Source: a virus
Length of the DNA: 64,000 nt
IMG/VR virus record: IMGVR_UViG_3300028615_000137
Span: 42,350-106,349 of that record
Strand: one strand, 5' to 3'
Positions 33,128-43,052 of this stretch are shown here, piece by piece (position 1 is the stretch's first letter; each line of letters opens with the position of its first letter). A model generated the notes under the pieces. The model saw nothing but the letters and a program-made list of their open reading frames with translations, did not search any database and had not been told where the DNA came from. The translations under genes were made by a program, and so were the position numbers.

Positions 33128-34585
33128 ATGATCAAAATAAATATAGAAGAAAGAATAAATATAGAAGGGTTACCATATTCAAGTAAAAATAGGTTGAAGA
33201 GGGAATTTACCCACAGTAATCCTGAATATCATAAAAAGCAGAAAATGGGTTATTCAACTTGGGATACCCCTTCTGTTATTAAGACTTTTGTAACCGAAAA
33301 GGATAAGTCTATATCGTTTCCTAATGGCGGTTTAAATAGAATTTTAAATATTCTTAAAGAAGAAGAAAAGCAATTTGAAGTACAAGACAACAGAACTTTA
33401 AGCGAATATATAGAATTCCCGGAGTTCAAGCCGCTAGGAAGAGACGACACAGCCTTGTACGATTATCAAGAAGAAGCCGTGTTGTCGTGCATGGAATATA
33501 CTCAAGGTTGTGTCAGAGCACCCACTGGTTCTGGCAAGACATGTATTGGATTAGCGTTAGCTTCTAGATTGGGTCAAAGGACGCTTGTCCTTGTGCGTAA
33601 CGCTAAGATACAGGATCAATGGTACAAGAGCGCAAGAGAAGAATTGGGGTTAGACGATAAAGATATTTCCGTTCTTAGAAGCGGTAAGAAGCATAAAGCA
33701 AATCCTAAATTGACTATCGCTTTGCAACAGTCTATGTACGCCAAAAAGTCTAAGAAGTTAGATGAAATATTGAAAGAGGATTACGGTCTATTGATTGTAG
33801 ATGAAGTACATGAAGCTGCTGCAAACACCTTTCTCAAGGTGGTAAACAAAATTCCTTGTAAATTTCGTATAGGTCTTTCTGCCGATGAAAGGCGCAAAGA
33901 TAACAGAGAATTTTTAATTTATGATCTCTTCGGCCATCCAATTTATGAAATTTCTCGTAAGAAATTGGAAAATGAAAACGTTATCCGAAGTGTTATGCTT
34001 AGGGTGGTCGAAAGTAGTTTTGAAGCCGATTGGTATCTGAATGCAGAAGGGGCCGAACGAAATTGGAATGATTTGCTCGATGCCATGGAGGCAGATATAG
34101 ATAGGCATGAATTGGTGTTGGACACAATTCGAACTTTACTTAGAAAGAATGAAACGCCAATTTTTGTCTTTACACATAGAAGGCATTATGTAGAAACGAT
34201 TGTGCAAGACATTGAAGAACGTTTTAATATACCAGTTGGTGTTTTGCTGGGGGGTGTAGATTCTGCTCAAAGATTTGATGAAGATAAAAAGAAATTAGAA
34301 AGTGGAGATATTAAAATTGCTGTCGGTACTTATAAAGCTATCGGCACTGGTATTAATATCCCTGCTGTTACTTCCGGGTTCTGTGTTACTCCTATTGGCA
34401 ATAATAGGCAATTTTTTGGCCAAGTAAGGGGCAGAATGTGTCGAAAAAATAAAGGGAAATCTAATGCAAATATTTATTATTTGTTAGATACCGAAATTTT
34501 TCCTAGGCAAATCGATAACTTGGCAAATTGGAACGATAGAAATATACAAATTTTTAGATCGGGTAATTGGATTAAGAGATTGTGA
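33128..34585 (+). CDS. SF2 DNA helicase (UvsW-like), 485 aa
   Basis: Walker A APTGSGKT lies at about residues 131-138 and DEVH (DExH box) at about 224-227. The helicase motifs SADERRKDN (motif III-like region), FTHRRHYVE and TYKAIGTGINIPAVTSGFCV, then QVRGRMCRK (motif VI), are visible. It resembles T4 UvsW, which remodels recombination intermediates and R-loops. An N-terminal about 110-residue domain precedes it. Start ATG follows GTATAAAATATG. Confidence 0.85.
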   Translation: MIKINIEERINIEGLPYSSKNRLKREFTHSNPEYHKKQKMGYSTWDTPSVIKTFVTEKDKSISFPNGGLNRILNILKEEEKQFEVQDNRTLSEYIEFPEFKPLGRDDTALYDYQEEAVLSCMEYTQGCVRAPTGSGKTCIGLALASRLGQRTLVLVRNAKIQDQWYKSAREELGLDDKDISVLRSGKKHKANPKLTIALQQSMYAKKSKKLDEILKEDYGLLIVDEVHEAAANTFLKVVNKIPCKFRIGLSADERRKDNREFLIYDLFGHPIYEISRKKLENENVIRSVMLRVVESSFEADWYLNAEGAERNWNDLLDAMEADIDRHELVLDTIRTLLRKNETPIFVFTHRRHYVETIVQDIEERFNIPVGVLLGGVDSAQRFDEDKKKLESGDIKIAVGTYKAIGTGINIPAVTSGFCVTPIGNNRQFFGQVRGRMCRKNKGKSNANIYYLLDTEIFPRQIDNLANWNDRNIQIFRSGNWIKRL

Positions 34586-34595
34586 GGTATAATAA

Positions 34596-35015
34596 ATGCA
34601 AGTGGCTAAGAAAATGAACAATACTAGAAAGCTTCGTAGGGTAGAAGCGGCTAAGTTAGATGCAAAGAATAGAGCATTAAACACGGGAGATTGGACAGAT
34701 GCCAAGGCCAGTACTTTCGTAGGATTATATGTTTTATGCCATGAAATGATATATGGTTTTGTTCCATTCGAATTGAAAAAGAATGCGACGTTTTTGAAGG
34801 CATGCAAATACGCGAAAGATATTTGGCATCAACATTTCAAGGATGATAATCAGCTCATGGTGAAATTTATTAAGTGGTCTTGGGAAAGAGAGAAAAGCTT
34901 GAAAGAATATGGAGAAAAGCAAAATTATACAAAGCCTCCTCTGAATTTTTATAAGCAGTTTGACGGTAAGATGATTACCGAATTCTTGGTTGATCAGAGC
35001 CGCAAGCGCGTATAA
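34596..35015 (+). CDS. Hypothetical protein in the replication block, 139 aa
   Basis: Basic N-terminus (KKMNNTRKLRRVEAAKLDAK), then a helical aromatic-rich domain (FVGLYVLCHEMIYGFVPFEL; VKFIKWSWEREKSLKEYGEK). It precedes the DnaB-like helicase by three bases. Possibly a helicase loader or accessory protein, but no family is recognised. Confidence 0.55.
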   Translation: MQVAKKMNNTRKLRRVEAAKLDAKNRALNTGDWTDAKASTFVGLYVLCHEMIYGFVPFELKKNATFLKACKYAKDIWHQHFKDDNQLMVKFIKWSWEREKSLKEYGEKQNYTKPPLNFYKQFDGKMITEFLVDQSRKRV

Positions 35016-35018
35016 TAA

Positions 35019-36437
35019 ATGGCCGACGATTTCGTATATGACGTAACTAACGAAATGTTGGTTATCGGCGCCGCTATTGCCGATTCTGATATCAGAAAGC
35101 GTTTAGTACGTCAACTAAGTTCGGATGAATTTTTTGATCCGAAGCATCCGCCCATATTCTCTGCTTTGAGAGATATGGTGGACAGGGCGTTAGAGTATGA
35201 GTATGAAACTGCTTTACGCCTTTTGCAGAATGAGACAGATGATGATGCCGTAGCAGAGCGCTTGAAGAAGATAGAGGAAAACGCCAAGGTTCCAGACAAT
35301 CTTGAATGGATTGTAAATACTTTCAAATGGGATGCTCAAAGGGCTATGGCGTACCAAAATTTGGTACCAAAGCTTATAAAAACTTTGAAGGATCCAAAGG
35401 CTGAATCTACAGACGTTCAGTCTGTTACTAAATCTATTCTGAGAGCTACTGAATCTACTAACGGAGTTAAGCATCTTTACAAAGATACTGAATTACAGAG
35501 AAATTATAAAAATGAGATTGAACAAAGAAGGTCCGATCAAAAATTCTATCCACTTGGTTGGGAAGCTTTCGACAAATGCTTAACCGAAGGATTTAAGCCA
35601 AAGCGTATGACAGTGTTGGCAGGACTTAGCAGCGCTGGTAAGTCTACTGTGTGTGCTATATGGGCGCTAAGACTAGCGTTGCAGGAAAAGCGTAGGGTGT
35701 TGTATTGCCCATGGGAAATGGAAGTTACAGGTGTTGTCGATGTGATGTGTTCACATTTGACTAAAATACCGCTTAGGCAGATTATACAAGGCAAACTGAA
35801 TTACGATGAAGCTGAAAAAGTATGTAAGGCTTCTGAAACGGTTACCAAGAACATACAGTTTATGGGCTTTCCCTTTATCGACGACATTCGAAAAGGAAAT
35901 AAACCTAGTAATGATCGCAACTTACAAATTTTAGAATATCATATAGCAGAATCTGGGGCCGATGTGGCCGTTTTCGATATTTGGGAAAGAATGTTGCGAC
36001 AAAAGAAGCCAGAAGAAGTTGAATTGGCGTTGCATTGGATGCAGGATATGTTAAAGGAATATTCTGTACATGGTATTATTGTGCACCAATTGCGCTTAAA
36101 GGACGTGGAACAAAGAGAAGATAAGCGACCAACTAGAGAATCTATTAAAGGCACGGCTGCTTATGTCGAAGTTCCTGATATGGTTTTTGGAGTGCATAGA
36201 AGAGGGCAATTTAAAAATATTCCAGATTCTACAGTAGAAACGATAAACTTGAAGCAACGAAGTGGAGAATCTTTTTGGGATATTGAATGGGATTGGCACC
36301 CTTCAATTTGTGGTTTGAACAATCCAAGACAAATTGATTATGATCCTGGTTTGGAAAATGAATCTAATAAGGATAAGATATCTTCTATCAAGGAAGATAA
36401 AGATACAATCTTTTTTGGCGGTAAATGGGATCGATGA
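35019..36437 (+). CDS. Replicative DNA helicase (DnaB-like), 472 aa
   Basis: The N-terminal helical domain is followed by the RecA-type motor with Walker A LAGLSSAGKST at about residue 200. Further conserved parts are VLYCPWEMEV, VAVFDIWERM (Walker B-like), GIIVHQLR and IKGTAAYVEVPDMVFGVHR. It unwinds DNA at the fork as a hexamer. The gene overlaps the primase start (ATGA). Confidence 0.85.
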   Translation: MADDFVYDVTNEMLVIGAAIADSDIRKRLVRQLSSDEFFDPKHPPIFSALRDMVDRALEYEYETALRLLQNETDDDAVAERLKKIEENAKVPDNLEWIVNTFKWDAQRAMAYQNLVPKLIKTLKDPKAESTDVQSVTKSILRATESTNGVKHLYKDTELQRNYKNEIEQRRSDQKFYPLGWEAFDKCLTEGFKPKRMTVLAGLSSAGKSTVCAIWALRLALQEKRRVLYCPWEMEVTGVVDVMCSHLTKIPLRQIIQGKLNYDEAEKVCKASETVTKNIQFMGFPFIDDIRKGNKPSNDRNLQILEYHIAESGADVAVFDIWERMLRQKKPEEVELALHWMQDMLKEYSVHGIIVHQLRLKDVEQREDKRPTRESIKGTAAYVEVPDMVFGVHRRGQFKNIPDSTVETINLKQRSGESFWDIEWDWHPSICGLNNPRQIDYDPGLENESNKDKISSIKEDKDTIFFGGKWDR

Positions 36438-37402
36438 TTATAAAATATGACGTGGAAGTTTTGTTAGATCTTTTGGGTATCGAAGCAGACTTTTATGGTT
36501 TTAATAAAAGAGGTAAATGGGTAGCTCTTTGTCCAAATCCTAAACACGACGATAAGAATCCAAGTTGGAGTATTAATGATAATCCGGGTAATGCTAAGAA
36601 TGGTTCGCATTATTGCTTTTCGTGTGGTTACGGCGGTGGGCCTTGGGAACTGGCTGCTGCGGTTTGGGATTGTTCAGTTACTGAAGCTGGAAGAAGGCTA
36701 TCTTCGATTCTTAAAGAGCAAGACAGTAAGCTTCCTGAAATTTTTGCCATCACGTTGAAAGAGCAAAATAAATTGTCACCCCGGCTCAAATGGCCTTTGG
36801 GTTGTACATTTCCTGGTAAGATAGAAAGCTGGTATAAGCCAGCTTTGAAATATCTTTACAATAGGGGTGTAACAAATGAACAAATACTGAAATATGAATT
36901 GGGTTATTCTATAAGGGGAAGATTAAAGCATAGGATAATCGTTCCTATTTACACTTGCGGTAGGTTAGTTACGTACGTCGCCAGGATATATTTACCAGGA
37001 GAACCCAGATATAAAATGGCGAAAAGTGATGAACCTGGAGTAGATTCGAAAGTTGCCATTTTCGGTGAAAAATTCTTTGACACAAAAATAAACATTGTTA
37101 CTATTGCAGAGGGTTCGTTTTCTATGCTAGCTTTGGATCGAGCCGGAGCACCCAATCCTTGTGCTATTTTAGGTTCTAACTTAACTCCGGAAAAATCAAT
37201 GATTTTAAGTCAATTTGACAATATTATTATTGCTTCAGATCCCGATGCGGCGGGAGATAAGTTAGCAAATGAAATACAGACGATGGGTAGAAATAAAAAG
37301 GTATTAAGACTACAATTGGAGAAATCTCCAGACGATACAAGTTATGAGTTATTGCGTAATAGTATAAAAGGGGCTATGAAACAATTACTCATTCCCCGGT
37401 AA
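36434..37402 (+). CDS. DNA primase (DnaG-type), 322 aa
   Basis: The ATG at 36434 overlaps the helicase stop; an upstream ATG at 36425 is less likely. A zinc finger C33-x4-H38 with C61/C64 (ALCPNPKHDD; HYCFSCGYGG) is the CHC2 type. The Toprim region shows IAEGSFSMLALD and IIIASDPDAAGDKLANE. It makes RNA primers with the helicase. The C-terminal helicase-binding domain of bacterial DnaG is absent, as usual in phages. Confidence 0.85.
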   Translation: MIIKYDVEVLLDLLGIEADFYGFNKRGKWVALCPNPKHDDKNPSWSINDNPGNAKNGSHYCFSCGYGGGPWELAAAVWDCSVTEAGRRLSSILKEQDSKLPEIFAITLKEQNKLSPRLKWPLGCTFPGKIESWYKPALKYLYNRGVTNEQILKYELGYSIRGRLKHRIIVPIYTCGRLVTYVARIYLPGEPRYKMAKSDEPGVDSKVAIFGEKFFDTKINIVTIAEGSFSMLALDRAGAPNPCAILGSNLTPEKSMILSQFDNIIIASDPDAAGDKLANEIQTMGRNKKVLRLQLEKSPDDTSYELLRNSIKGAMKQLLIPR

Positions 37403-37415
37403 ATCCGGGGTTTCT
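37394..37415 (+). terminator. Small hairpin after primase
   Basis: CCCCGG and CCGGGG form a 6-bp GC stem with a 5-base loop, followed by TTTCTG. A second weaker stem CCTTCCC/GGGAAGG follows. It may attenuate transcription. Confidence 0.45.
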
Positions 37416-37487
37416 GTTGGTACCCCTTCCCTCATGATTATTAAATTGTGTGGGAAGGTGGGCCGACGCCAAAAAGAGAGTGGGCAA

Positions 37488-38117
37488 ATGAGTAAAGCAT
37501 TTTTGAAGAACCAAGAAGTCGAACCTGATATTCCTACGATGCGCAAGTATGCGAAAATACTTGATTTAGATGTAGGCAAGAGACCGCGAAGAGATACGCT
37601 AGTAAAGGCTCTACAAGAGCATTTCGACAATGTAAAGGATGAAGTAGAAAACGAAGACGAACTATTGCTTTGCGAAAAATGTGGTCAATTTACAGACGAC
37701 AATCCTGCAATTAACGAATGTCCTTTTTGCGGCGATGAAGGTGAAGAAAACGAAGACTTTTTCAACGATGACACTGTAATATCTATTGTAGAAGATGACC
37801 AAGATGAAGAAAGTGATGAATCGGATGATGAAGAAGACGATATTGAATTGGATGAAGACGATAATTCAATTCAAGAGCCTATGAAAGTCGATTTGGATAA
37901 GGACATTTTTGAATATATTCCAGAACCTGTTGAAGAAGAGATTCAAGACGATTGGGGTCATAGTGAAAATTCTAATACCATCGAAATAGAACCGGAAGTT
38001 GAACAGGGACCATTTCAAATGTTTCAAGGTGCTGATTATTCATCTTCTGGGGATAAGGCTATAGTAACTATAGTTAGAAACGGCAAAATTGTTGATATAA
38101 AAACGATCGAATTGTAA
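37488..38117 (+). CDS. Acidic SAP-domain and zinc-ribbon protein, 209 aa
   Basis: ATG 37488 is preferred (RBS GAGAGTGGGC) over 37434. Residues about 14-45 (MRKYAKILDLDVGKRPRRDT, then LVKALQEHF) resemble a SAP helix-loop-helix that binds DNA. CEKCGQF and CPFCGDE make a zinc ribbon. The middle is extremely acidic (EESDESDDEEDDIELDEDD) and may act as a DNA mimic or protein-docking arm. It precedes the polymerase directly. Function unknown; probably a replisome accessory protein. Confidence 0.55.
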   Translation: MSKAFLKNQEVEPDIPTMRKYAKILDLDVGKRPRRDTLVKALQEHFDNVKDEVENEDELLLCEKCGQFTDDNPAINECPFCGDEGEENEDFFNDDTVISIVEDDQDEESDESDDEEDDIELDEDDNSIQEPMKVDLDKDIFEYIPEPVEEEIQDDWGHSENSNTIEIEPEVEQGPFQMFQGADYSSSGDKAIVTIVRNGKIVDIKTIEL

Positions 38118-40550
38118 ATGGTAGAAGTAGTTTCGGGTTGGCACGATAACGATACAGTTTACCTTTTAGAGAGAAAGGAAGACGATAAGTTTAAATTACA
38201 TAAACATTATGCGCAGTGGTCTTTTTTTCTAAAGGGTGCTGATGAAAATGATTGTCAAGCCATAAAAGAAGTTGATGGTCGAATAGTACCTTTCTTCGAT
38301 AAAGCAAGTGATTATGTAAGATTTGATTGTGGCAATAGGTGGGCCAGAAAAGATATGGTCGAGTTGCTTTCTAATAACGACATAAATGTTTTAGAAGGTG
38401 ATGTAAGTCCGTTAACCAGATTCCTGAGTGACAAAAATTGTCAATACGAGATAGCCAAGAACTTTAAGATAGGATTCTTCGATTTAGAGACAGATTCTCG
38501 TGTAAAATTTGAAAGAGCTATAGAAGGTAAAGCTGCTATTCTTTCTTGGGCTCTTTGCGATGCTCAAGGCAATCATTGGGAAGATATAGTAGATGAAAAA
38601 GACCCGTTCGCTTCGTTTGAAGAAATGGAAGTGGACCCCGAATCTGAAAAAAAGATTTTGCTTAGATTTCTTAAATTGGCCGAACAGTTTGACGTTCTGA
38701 TGGCTTGGAACGGGGATGGCTTCGACTTTCCAGTCATACAAGAGCGTTGTAAAAGTTTAGGTATAAATGTTGTTTGGAAGCAATGGAATTTTTTAGATAG
38801 TCTAGAAGTATATAAAAAATACAACGTCGCTAACGAAGGTTCCGGCGAACAGAAGCAAAGTTTTAAGCTAGAACACGTAGCACAATACCTTCTTGGTGAA
38901 GGTAAGCACGACTTCGATTCGAGCAAAACGTGGGAAGCTTGGGCAAAGGGGTCTGAATCTAGACAAAAGTTACTTGATTATAACGTTCAAGATACTGCAC
39001 TTTTACCGAGAATTGAGGAAAAGTCTGGTTACATTCAGTTGCATTTTGTCGTTTGCCAAATTTGCAATCTATTTCCCAATTCTTGGTCTCTAAATGCCAC
39101 CATTCAAGGCGACGGATTTTTATTGAAATTGGGCGATGAATTCGATTATAGATTTCCTACAAGACACTATACTGATATACCGGAAAAGTTTAAGGGTGCT
39201 TATGTCATGAAACCACTTAAACTTGGTGCTATCGATAATGTTCATGTGGCGGACTTTGCAGGTCTATATCCAAGTATAATGCGTACTTGGAATATGAGTC
39301 TCGATACTAAATTGAAGGAACCAAATGAAACTTGTTGCAAGCTACCAGACCGTGAAACGTACTTTGAAACAACACGCCGGGGGATTGTGCCTATGGCTCT
39401 TGATAGACTGGTTGCGCAACGGGCGGAATATCAAAAGCTATTGGCACAAGCACAACCAGGATCGAAAGAATGGGTAAAATATAAGCAGCTTTCTTCTGCT
39501 TTTAAAATCGTCGCAAACTCATTCTATGGTATCGTCGGGTCGGCATTTTCCAGATTTTTCGACAAGGATGTCGCCGAAGGCGTAACGCAAACTGGTAAAT
39601 GGCTGTTGCTTGAGGTTATAGAAGAATCTAAACGACAGGGGCTCGAGCCGCTATATGGTGATTCAGATTCTGCGTTTGTTTCGGGAGACGCTGAGAAGTT
39701 CCAGGAAGTTGTTGATTATTTAAACAATTCGTGGACCGAACGCTTAAAGGAATTTGGAGTTTATGGTAAGCATCACATAAAACTAGAGTTTGAGAAGTCA
39801 TTTAATCGATTGATCATATTGGCTAAAAAGCGTTATGCTGCGTCTTTGGCCGGATATAAAGGCAAAGAAGCTACAGATGATGCGAGAGAAATTAAAGGTT
39901 TGGAGTATCGTCGTGGTGATACAATCATTCTTGCTAGAGAATTTCAAAAAGAAATTATAGACAGCTTGTTGGCTCCAGATTTGCCTAGTCCCAATAACGT
40001 TTGGGAAATTGTCAAAAAGCACCATAAGAAAATTCTAAATGGGGAACTGACTTTGGAACAGGTAACACTGTCGAAAGGACTTCAAAGGGCTCCCAATACT
40101 TATGGTGTAAATTACACAAAAGAAACGTGTGCAACTACATATTCACGTAAGGTAGAAACGGGAGAATTTTTTAAAAATGGTAAGCCCAAAACCAGGACAA
40201 TAAAGAGGAAGTGTGAATACGATTTTGGCGGTAAGCATCCAATGACTTCCCCCGTTTGTCCCGAATGTGGCGCGGAAAGAAATAAGAGTACGCCTCCTGC
40301 ACATGTCAGAGTGGCTAATAAGATGATTGAAGCGGGGGAACACGTTGAAGAGAGCGACAAAGTTTTTTATATAATTGCCAAACCCGACGATCCTAAGGAC
40401 AAAAAAGCTAATCCTTATCCTGCACACTGGGATAATGCATTACAAAAGGTTGACAGACAATACTATTGGACTAAACTAATATATCCACCTACATTGAGAA
40501 TATTGGAAGTGGTATATCCAGAGGAGCCATGGAGTGACATACTCAAATAA
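38118..40550 (+). CDS. DNA polymerase, family B, 810 aa
   Basis: The 3'-5' exonuclease motifs are visible: GFFDLETDS (D122, E124), VLMAWNGDGFDFPVI and YNVQDTALLP. Polymerase motif A is ADFAGLYPSI (D379), motif B FKIVANSFYGIVGS and motif C YGDSDS (D515, D517). The C-terminal region adds a zinc-ribbon-like segment (KRKCEYDFGGKHPMTSPVCP, ECGAE). It is the replicative polymerase. Length is normal for phage enzymes. Confidence 0.93.
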   Translation: MVEVVSGWHDNDTVYLLERKEDDKFKLHKHYAQWSFFLKGADENDCQAIKEVDGRIVPFFDKASDYVRFDCGNRWARKDMVELLSNNDINVLEGDVSPLTRFLSDKNCQYEIAKNFKIGFFDLETDSRVKFERAIEGKAAILSWALCDAQGNHWEDIVDEKDPFASFEEMEVDPESEKKILLRFLKLAEQFDVLMAWNGDGFDFPVIQERCKSLGINVVWKQWNFLDSLEVYKKYNVANEGSGEQKQSFKLEHVAQYLLGEGKHDFDSSKTWEAWAKGSESRQKLLDYNVQDTALLPRIEEKSGYIQLHFVVCQICNLFPNSWSLNATIQGDGFLLKLGDEFDYRFPTRHYTDIPEKFKGAYVMKPLKLGAIDNVHVADFAGLYPSIMRTWNMSLDTKLKEPNETCCKLPDRETYFETTRRGIVPMALDRLVAQRAEYQKLLAQAQPGSKEWVKYKQLSSAFKIVANSFYGIVGSAFSRFFDKDVAEGVTQTGKWLLLEVIEESKRQGLEPLYGDSDSAFVSGDAEKFQEVVDYLNNSWTERLKEFGVYGKHHIKLEFEKSFNRLIILAKKRYAASLAGYKGKEATDDAREIKGLEYRRGDTIILAREFQKEIIDSLLAPDLPSPNNVWEIVKKHHKKILNGELTLEQVTLSKGLQRAPNTYGVNYTKETCATTYSRKVETGEFFKNGKPKTRTIKRKCEYDFGGKHPMTSPVCPECGAERNKSTPPAHVRVANKMIEAGEHVEESDKVFYIIAKPDDPKDKKANPYPAHWDNALQKVDRQYYWTKLIYPPTLRILEVVYPEEPWSDILK

Positions 40551-41031
40551 ATGGGGCAAAGTAATAAAGTCAGTCATTGATGTTGGCGATGTCGACGAAA
40601 TGTGGAATTATTTGAATAAAGAACTCGTGTTGAACGAATCTAAGACTTCTTATAATGCTCTTCGTAATGCGGTAGATAAGTCCGCTAAAAATTTGGTCGA
40701 TGCTTCTAGACTATATAACGCTGCTAAGATGGATTATGAATCGGAAGAAAGGCATATTTCAGGTGAATTAGAGAAGCTTCGTATGAAAACCAGAAAAGAA
40801 CTTATGAAAGATAAGAAAAATATTGCTGGTCAAATCACTAAGGAAATGATTGAAGATCAAACTTTCTTGTCTAATCCTAGTGAATATGAAACTTTACAAA
40901 TGAGATTGACAGAGTTAAAGTCAATGCTCGATACATTTAAAAAATTGGTTGATGCATGGCAGTCTAGAACTGCTGATTTAAGATATTTATTTGATAAAGC
41001 ACACTTAGAACGATTACAAACTAAAGTATAA
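40534..41031 (+). CDS. Putative recombination mediator (UvsY-like), 165 aa
   Basis: All-helical, charged protein (KTSYNALRNAVDKSAKNLVD; LQMRLTELKSMLDTFKKLVD, then AWQSRTADLRYLFDKAHLER). It lies between the polymerase and the gp32/UvsX-like genes. The C-terminal helix pattern resembles T4 UvsY, which loads recombinase onto SSB-coated DNA. The assignment rests on context and pattern. It overlaps the polymerase gene by 17 bases. Confidence 0.45.
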   Translation: MTYSNKWGKVIKSVIDVGDVDEMWNYLNKELVLNESKTSYNALRNAVDKSAKNLVDASRLYNAAKMDYESEERHISGELEKLRMKTRKELMKDKKNIAGQITKEMIEDQTFLSNPSEYETLQMRLTELKSMLDTFKKLVDAWQSRTADLRYLFDKAHLERLQTKV

Positions 41032-41043
41032 AGGAAATAACCA

Positions 41044-41949
41044 ATGGGACTTAATTTAAAGGATTTTTTGACAAGCGACGCGGAACAACCTAAGGGAAAC
41101 AGGAAGTTTCTCAAGAATTGGAAGAAAGATGGGGAGATTGTTGTTTTTCTGTCGACTCAAGCGGATTTTTGTTATCCGTTTTGGTCACATCAATTTTATA
41201 CTAACGAAGTTTTCGTAGATGATAGGACCGGAGAGGAAAAGGAATTTTTAAAGCTTAGAAAGTTTGTTTCTCCAGAGTCTGATGTAGTACTAAAGCAACA
41301 ATATTTTCGCGAGCAGAACAACGGCGATGTTCTCCAAACGCCTGTACTTTTGGATCCATTTATTAAGCTACGCGAGTGGTTGCGTCTAGAATGTGAAGAT
41401 ATGCCACTGGATCAGGTAGTTTTTCAATGGCACGATCCTAAGCATAACAAGGATATTATTTGGCGACGAGGCGAACTTGCTAAGCTTGTAGACAAGACTA
41501 AGGATACTTTTTCACATACGCTCGATGCCAAAAAAGAATACTTCTTTGTTGTTGCTGATGCTAACGAACTTTCTAGCGGCCTTCAAATTGCTCGTGTGAC
41601 CAAGAGCTTGGGAGATGCTATTAGAGTTGAAGTTGAAAAGATTATTGACTCTGAAGGTGAAGAAGAGGGCAATCCTCAAGTAACTCCATATGCTCTAAAG
41701 TGGAAGTTTGATAATACCGCTCCGCCTGCCAAGATGTATAGTGCTGCTCAATACAAGCGCGTTAAGCCAACTGACGATGTCTTGGAAGTGATCAACAATC
41801 CGTCGTTTCCAGATCCTGAACCGGAATGCGCGCCCAAGGATAATGATATGGAAGAAATTCGCGCCGCGATGGTCGACGCTGCAACAATTGATCTTCCGCT
41901 CGATATGTTATTTTCTTCTGTTGAAAACGAAGATCAAGCGGCTGAATAA
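41044..41949 (+). CDS. Putative single-strand DNA-binding protein (gp32-like), 301 aa
   Basis: A basic N-terminus (KGNRKFLKNWKKDGEIVVFL) leads to an alpha/beta core with many aromatics (PFWSHQFYTNEVFVDD; VFQWHDPKHNKDIIWRRGE). The C-terminus is acidic, as in SSB proteins. The gene precedes a RecA-like recombinase, as in T4-like blocks. It is probably the gp32-equivalent; no OB-fold motif is decisive by eye. Confidence 0.5.
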   Translation: MGLNLKDFLTSDAEQPKGNRKFLKNWKKDGEIVVFLSTQADFCYPFWSHQFYTNEVFVDDRTGEEKEFLKLRKFVSPESDVVLKQQYFREQNNGDVLQTPVLLDPFIKLREWLRLECEDMPLDQVVFQWHDPKHNKDIIWRRGELAKLVDKTKDTFSHTLDAKKEYFFVVADANELSSGLQIARVTKSLGDAIRVEVEKIIDSEGEEEGNPQVTPYALKWKFDNTAPPAKMYSAAQYKRVKPTDDVLEVINNPSFPDPEPECAPKDNDMEEIRAAMVDAATIDLPLDMLFSSVENEDQAAE

Positions 41950-43052
41950 TGTCTAAATTTGCAGATCCTTCCAAATATATAAAGAGTTGGAAGTCTGCTG
42001 CCGACGTTGCAAGAAATGTGGTTGCGGTTAGGACGATATATCCTGGCTTCAATCACATTTCGCGCGTTGGTGGTCTACCTTCTGGTCGGATTATCACAGT
42101 ACATGGACCTACTCATGGATCCAAGTCGGCATTTGCTCTGGGTTTGATAAAGTCTTTCGTAGATGCAGGTCATTGGGCTAAGCTTATTGACGCAGAGCAT
42201 AGTACTCCGCGCGACTTTATGGAACAATTGTTGGGCGATTCGCTAGATAATTTGCCAAATTTTTCTTTGTTGGAGCCTAAGTTATACGAAGATGCGATGA
42301 ATGAAGTCGACGAATTCTTAGAAGGCGTAAAGTCTGCTAGAAAGGAATTCCCGGAACTTTGTTCTATCGTAGTTGTAGATAGCATCAACAAGCTGGTACC
42401 GGAACGAGAATATAAAGCTGTTCTTAAAGGTGGTGGTACCGAAATGGGCAAAAAGCATCAAGGAAGGGATAGAGCTGGTTTAAACCAAGTGTGGTTAGAT
42501 CATATAAATCCATTGCTTGCAGATGCTGGTTGTTCTTTTGTAATAATCGCTCAAGAAAGAGATTTGCCACCTTCGCCTTATCCTGTAGCTTCTCATAAGT
42601 CTGTTTACGTCAAGGGCGGCGAGTGTTTGAAGTTCGATGCTTCGATGGTTATACGAGTATCTAGGGCTGCTCCTGTGAAGCCTAGTCCTACTAGTAAAGA
42701 AGTTTTGGGTTACAAATATAGAATTAGACTGTATAAAAACAAATGTGGCCACATGGATGGCGACTATTCAGAAGCTAGTTTCCACATGCAACTTCCAGAT
42801 GGCGTCAATAACCCCGGATTTGATATTGAACGAGACACGATGGAATATGCCATTGAATTAGGTATTATTGAACAAAAAGGTGCCTGGTTTGTTTTGGGAG
42901 AAGATAAATTTCAGGGTAAAAATGCTGTGATCTCTAGACTAAAAACAGATCAATCATTTTTTGATTCTTTGATGGATAAGATATATGCAGCCGATGTGAT
43001 AGAGTTGAGCGAAGAAAATGAAGAACACGACAAAAATTTTGATAACGAGTGA
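41949..43052 (+). CDS. RecA/UvsX-like recombinase, 367 aa
   Basis: A RecA fold is clear: GGLPSGRIITVHGPTHGSKS with LIDAEHSTP, IVVVDSINKLVP (Walker B) and CSFVIIAQERDL. The P-loop reads GPTHGSKS (residues 53-60), where Ser replaces the last Gly of GxxxxGKS. It would pair homologous DNA strands for recombination-dependent replication. The gene overlaps the nuclease gene by 35 bases. Confidence 0.82.
   Translation: MSKFADPSKYIKSWKSAADVARNVVAVRTIYPGFNHISRVGGLPSGRIITVHGPTHGSKSAFALGLIKSFVDAGHWAKLIDAEHSTPRDFMEQLLGDSLDNLPNFSLLEPKLYEDAMNEVDEFLEGVKSARKEFPELCSIVVVDSINKLVPEREYKAVLKGGGTEMGKKHQGRDRAGLNQVWLDHINPLLADAGCSFVIIAQERDLPPSPYPVASHKSVYVKGGECLKFDASMVIRVSRAAPVKPSPTSKEVLGYKYRIRLYKNKCGHMDGDYSEASFHMQLPDGVNNPGFDIERDTMEYAIELGIIEQKGAWFVLGEDKFQGKNAVISRLKTDQSFFDSLMDKIYAADVIELSEENEEHDKNFDNE

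Noticed and set aside
35019-40550. Possible inteins in helicase or polymerase
   Set aside because: Both have normal length and uninterrupted motifs.
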